64,000 nt of DNA from the NCBI GenBank assembly GCA_030704615.1, contig CM060731.1, positions 10,478,001-10,542,000 on the forward strand, given 5' to 3'. The stretch comes from Takakia lepidozioides (Eukaryota > Streptophyta > Takakiopsida > Takakiales > Takakiaceae). Below, piece by piece: positions 61,180-64,000 of this stretch. The position numbers and the translations under genes are program-made. The notes under the pieces are model-generated. The model saw only the letters and a list, made by a program, of their open reading frames with translations, did no database searches and had not been told where the DNA came from. The number at the start of each line of letters is the position of its first letter. Positions within the stretch are counted from its first letter, which is position 1.

Positions 61180-61313
61180 TCGCGATTTCTCACTTACACC
61201 CACATTTAGGGGTTAGGAAAAAAGTGGATCCATGAAATTAATAACTATGCTCGATTTAAAACAAACCGACATTTTGGACTGCTAGGAGTAATGGAGTGCA
61301 TAGGAACAGTTTC
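61180..61313. other. 3' flank of the tRNA gene
   Basis: No feature seen. No strong T-run lies just downstream of the tRNA on its own strand within this stretch. Confidence 0.35.
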
Positions 61314-61387
61314 TGCTCCCGGCGGGGTTCGAACCCGCGACCTTCGGCTCATAAGACCGATGCTCTAACCAACTGAGCTACGGGAGC
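61314..61387 (-). tRNA. tRNA with anticodon UAU (Ile by anticodon)
   Basis: The minus strand folds into a full cloverleaf: acceptor GCTCCCG/CGGGAGC (7 of 7 pairs), D stem GCTC/GAGC, anticodon stem TCGGT/GCCGA with one T-G pair, loop CTTATGA, variable loop AGGTC, T stem GCGGG/CCCGC with TTCGAAC, and discriminator A. Anticodon by position is TAT, reading AUA. Base 37 is G, unusual for a tRNA that reads A-starting codons. There is no intron and no encoded CCA. Internal A and B boxes are intact. Confidence 0.88.
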
Positions 61388-61657
61388 TCACACACTTTCT
61401 CTCTGGAGTTAGGACTATATACTGACTCTTATGTCAGGATCAGCCCCCCTCTTGCTTCCTTGGCAGTGGACACCAATTGCTATGTTTGTTTGCTTGATTT
61501 TCCACAGCCACCAACTATGTATAGGCACCCCTGTTCCAGAGGCCGTTTCCCACGTAGGATCGGGCCTGTCCTACGTGGGGCTCACCTTTTATGCCAGAAC
61601 ATGCGTGTGTGTGTGGAGGTGTTGAAGCAGATTTGGTGCGAGTGCGAGAGAGCAAGC

Positions 61658-61996
61658 ATGGCAGCCTCCTCTCTGCTTCACTCTGCGCAGCTGCCCACCT
61701 TTTCGTTCTGCAGAGCTGCAGAAATCACAAAAGAATCGAGCCACAGCTTCACCCAGCTTGCCACTAGCCATGCCATGAATTCAGCCAGGAATTCACCTTC
61801 TTTCCACACTCCAGAATATTGCTCCGGGAATGCGGTGGCTACTCAGAGACGGGTGGGACGATTTTGTGCATTTACGAGACCTACAGAGTTTCCTTCTGCG
61901 ACGAAGAGGTTACGAGCGAGAGTTTCAGAAATTTTCCCCGTGCCAGGTTCAGATTTTCGTTGTGGATATTTGAATTCCCCAGGGAAGTTTTGGAGG
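61658..61996 (+). CDS. Probable first exon of a plastid-targeted protein
   Basis: ATG at 61658 opens a 113-codon frame ending at an AGG|GTAAGG donor in phase 0. The first 50 residues (MAASSLLHSAQLPTFSFC and onward) are rich in Ser, Ala and Thr, with no acidic residues until position 22, as in chloroplast transit peptides. The remainder has Arg-rich stretches but no family I recognise. Later exons are not clear; acceptor-like sites near 62781 and 63421 precede short open stretches. Confidence 0.45.
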
Positions 61997-64000
61997 GTAA
62001 GGATGCGGGGAGGCCGGCAAAGAGAGAGGCGCATCTGCAAGGCGCGAGGAGGATTTGAACAAGATGAGAAAGGCGAGGTCGAATCGGGCGCACATATTTG
62101 CATGTTTCCACTGCAGTAGGTCTTCTTCTCTCTATGTACGAAGGTGTAAAAGTAATACGTATTATTTGCGGTCCTCATCACCTCAGTCCCTTCCCACTTT
62201 CGACTCCCGATTCCTCTACAGATCCTCCTCCTCTATCCCGTTTTATTACTTTATGTTGTGTGTATGTGTTGTTGACCCTCTCCATGTATCTATGGATTGC
62301 CGATTGTGAGAACTTGGCAATTTGTCATGGTTTATCTAGATCCCTCCGGCTGGTGTCCAATCAGAGAGGGAGAAAGTAAGGGAAGAAGCGACAGGTTGAG
62401 TGTATGAATTACTTTTGCAGAGAGAACAGACGATGGTTCTCCTGAGTCTCTCTTGGAGCGATCACTTTGTGTCCTCCCCACGTCGCATATCCTCTGCATT
62501 ATCTCTCCATATTATCTTGAATCTCTCTAGCTCACCTCCCACTCACCTTACTTGAAGAAATGAATAATCAACCATGGACAATAAGCTTTTTTAATCTGTT
62601 TGGCAAGCTTCTAAATGAGTGATATGCACTTGCCAATGTCCACTTTACATTCAGGGGTCAGTTTTGAAGCTACATATGCATGAAGTATTGTGTCAGGGAA
62701 ATAGACACATGCACTTTCAAGTGTTGATCTATTCATGTAGCTTGCGGAAGTCGACTGTTTAATCTGAATTTCACTACTGCAGGAGCTCGTGTTTGCCGAC
62801 AGAAACTGGCCAACTCCATGTGAGCTTTTCTTCTAACCCTAAACACCTTTTGAGTGTGTTGGCACGGAGTTGTAACGTCCTGAAATCTACCCTTAGCTTC
62901 TTCAAGGCCAGAGGCTTTCTGCTTCTTCACCTTTGAGCAATGTAATTGTTGTGGCTTGGTCTCTTAGCCTCAATCTCCTCCACTGCCCTTGAGGGCATAG
63001 TCTCTACTGAACCCTCCTGGAGCTGGTTGTGGAGTTTCTATCCACCAAAGCATGGAAGCCCAGCCTGAAGTTGCCATTGCCTCACACACGACAAGTTTTT
63101 ATGCATAACTAGTGTAGATATCACGCTACAGAACTCTTGAATGTTTATTTCCTCGAGCCCCAAGTGTGGCCACAGATCAAACACTTCAATCATAAGGAAA
63201 AGTGCACAGAATGCAAAGAACAGTGGACAAAAGAGAGAGGAAGAGACAGAAACAGAGACAGAGAACCAGGGGGTGGGTTGCTGATTCCTCTGTATGTCTT
63301 AGTTGTAACCTTCCCTTAAGCATCTTGTTCTCCACTGTGGTGAGCCAGTCATGGGTGATAACCAGGTGACACTTATTGTCAAATTGCTACACTTACTCAC
63401 AGTCAATCACAATCTGTTTGCAGGGATTTGAGTGTTGGTTGAAGAGACTCAGTGCCAATACTGATGGTATTTGCCTGAACATGCATATCCTATGAACTTA
63501 TTTTTTTGCGACTGCCAACACGCTCAGAGGCACTTGTCCGCGTGCAAACTCGACAGCCCGGTTGCAGGGTTATTTATTTTAGTTTGTATAGACCTATGTA
63601 TACCACAAATAACATGTATAGGGAAGGCATCCGCCCCTCACTCTGGGTTGTGTGCAAAAGTAGAGAGAGAATGTATTCAAAAGACTTTGTTTGCTGTAGC
63701 CTTGCATCCATAGACCCCGCACCCTGTTTGGACGGAAATTTCATAGGGAAAATAGGCACTACCTTTGTGAGGGGCTCACTCGAGTAGTCTGACTTACCTT
63801 GGTACAAACAATTAGTTTGGGCTTTCCAGATATCCTCTAGAAAGCCTTTCACACACGCATCAATCTGCTGTGTCAGCAGCCCAAAAGTTAGACCCCCACA
63901 GGGCCAGGCCTTTAGGCTCAGCCTTGAGATTTTCAAAGTTGGTGAACAGAGGTGCAGGAACCATGTTCGTGATGTTCTCGAAGAGGGCCACTCTCTGGTG
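61997..64000. other. Right-end region without a supported gene
   Basis: May hold introns and exons of the gene starting at 61658; I cannot place them. The dispersed phrase shared with 55.88 kb is at about 63023-63045. A GA-rich tract lies at 63224-63265. Confidence 0.4.

Noticed and set aside
61314-61387. tRNA-Met (CAT seen in the loop on the plus strand)
   Set aside because: The tRNA is on the minus strand, where the loop reads CTTATGA and the anticodon is TAT.

Overview
This window is nuclear DNA from a land plant, most likely a spore-bearing lineage (moss, lycophyte or fern); no species can be named from the sequence. The plant assignment rests on a PLS-type pentatricopeptide gene ending in a DYW domain, a plant-type nine-unit polyubiquitin gene, an intron-rich plant-type acid lipase, and a chromovirus primed by initiator tRNA-Met. 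Most of the window is mobile DNA in several states of decay, with a few host genes mainly in the right third.

Layout. 1-8.2 kb: two nested Ty3/gypsy chromoviruses on the minus strand; the outer one lies in a gene of the next region. 8.2-29.4 kb: an unusual accessory block. It holds a gene with a ParB-like motif followed by a circularly permuted DNA methyltransferase-like domain (8.24-11.9 kb, plus), a second broken copy of its first exon (20.7-19.7 kb, minus), two copies of a Mutator-like, SWIM-finger transposase-like gene (15.1-18.7 and 22.8-27.3 kb), and one unknown gene (28.5-28.0 kb, minus). Between them lie roughly fifty near-palindromic GGCGCC-centred sites in five separate arrays, plus an end-like motif that recurs three times in one orientation. 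The second transposase copy is split by a small CACTA element with a 3-bp target duplication. Many stop codons in these genes are C-to-T or G-to-A changes relative to the sister copy.

29.4-45 kb: repeat-rich DNA with a tandem duplication, a decayed PPR pseudogene, an unrecognised gene with two in-frame stops, a Ty3/gypsy integrase fragment, a non-autonomous hAT element with a perfect 8-bp target duplication, a LINE remnant and three tRNA-like SINE copies. 45-48 kb: polyubiquitin with TATA box and poly(A) signal. 49.7-54.5 kb: ten-exon lipase carrying an internal Lys/Pro/Ser-rich repeat. 56.6-59.3 kb: DYW-class PPR gene with two frameshifts. 60.2-61.2 kb: an element with 17-bp inverted ends flanked by TTAA (piggyBac-like) containing three 89-bp repeats. 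61.3 kb: a tRNA gene with anticodon UAU. 61.7 kb: probable first exon of a plastid-targeted protein.

The most interesting material is the 8.2-29.4 kb block. The genes, the palindrome arrays and the repeated end motif suggest a family of large plant DNA transposons that carry their own ParB/methyltransferase-like protein. The parts are read from the sequence; their union into one element is inference.
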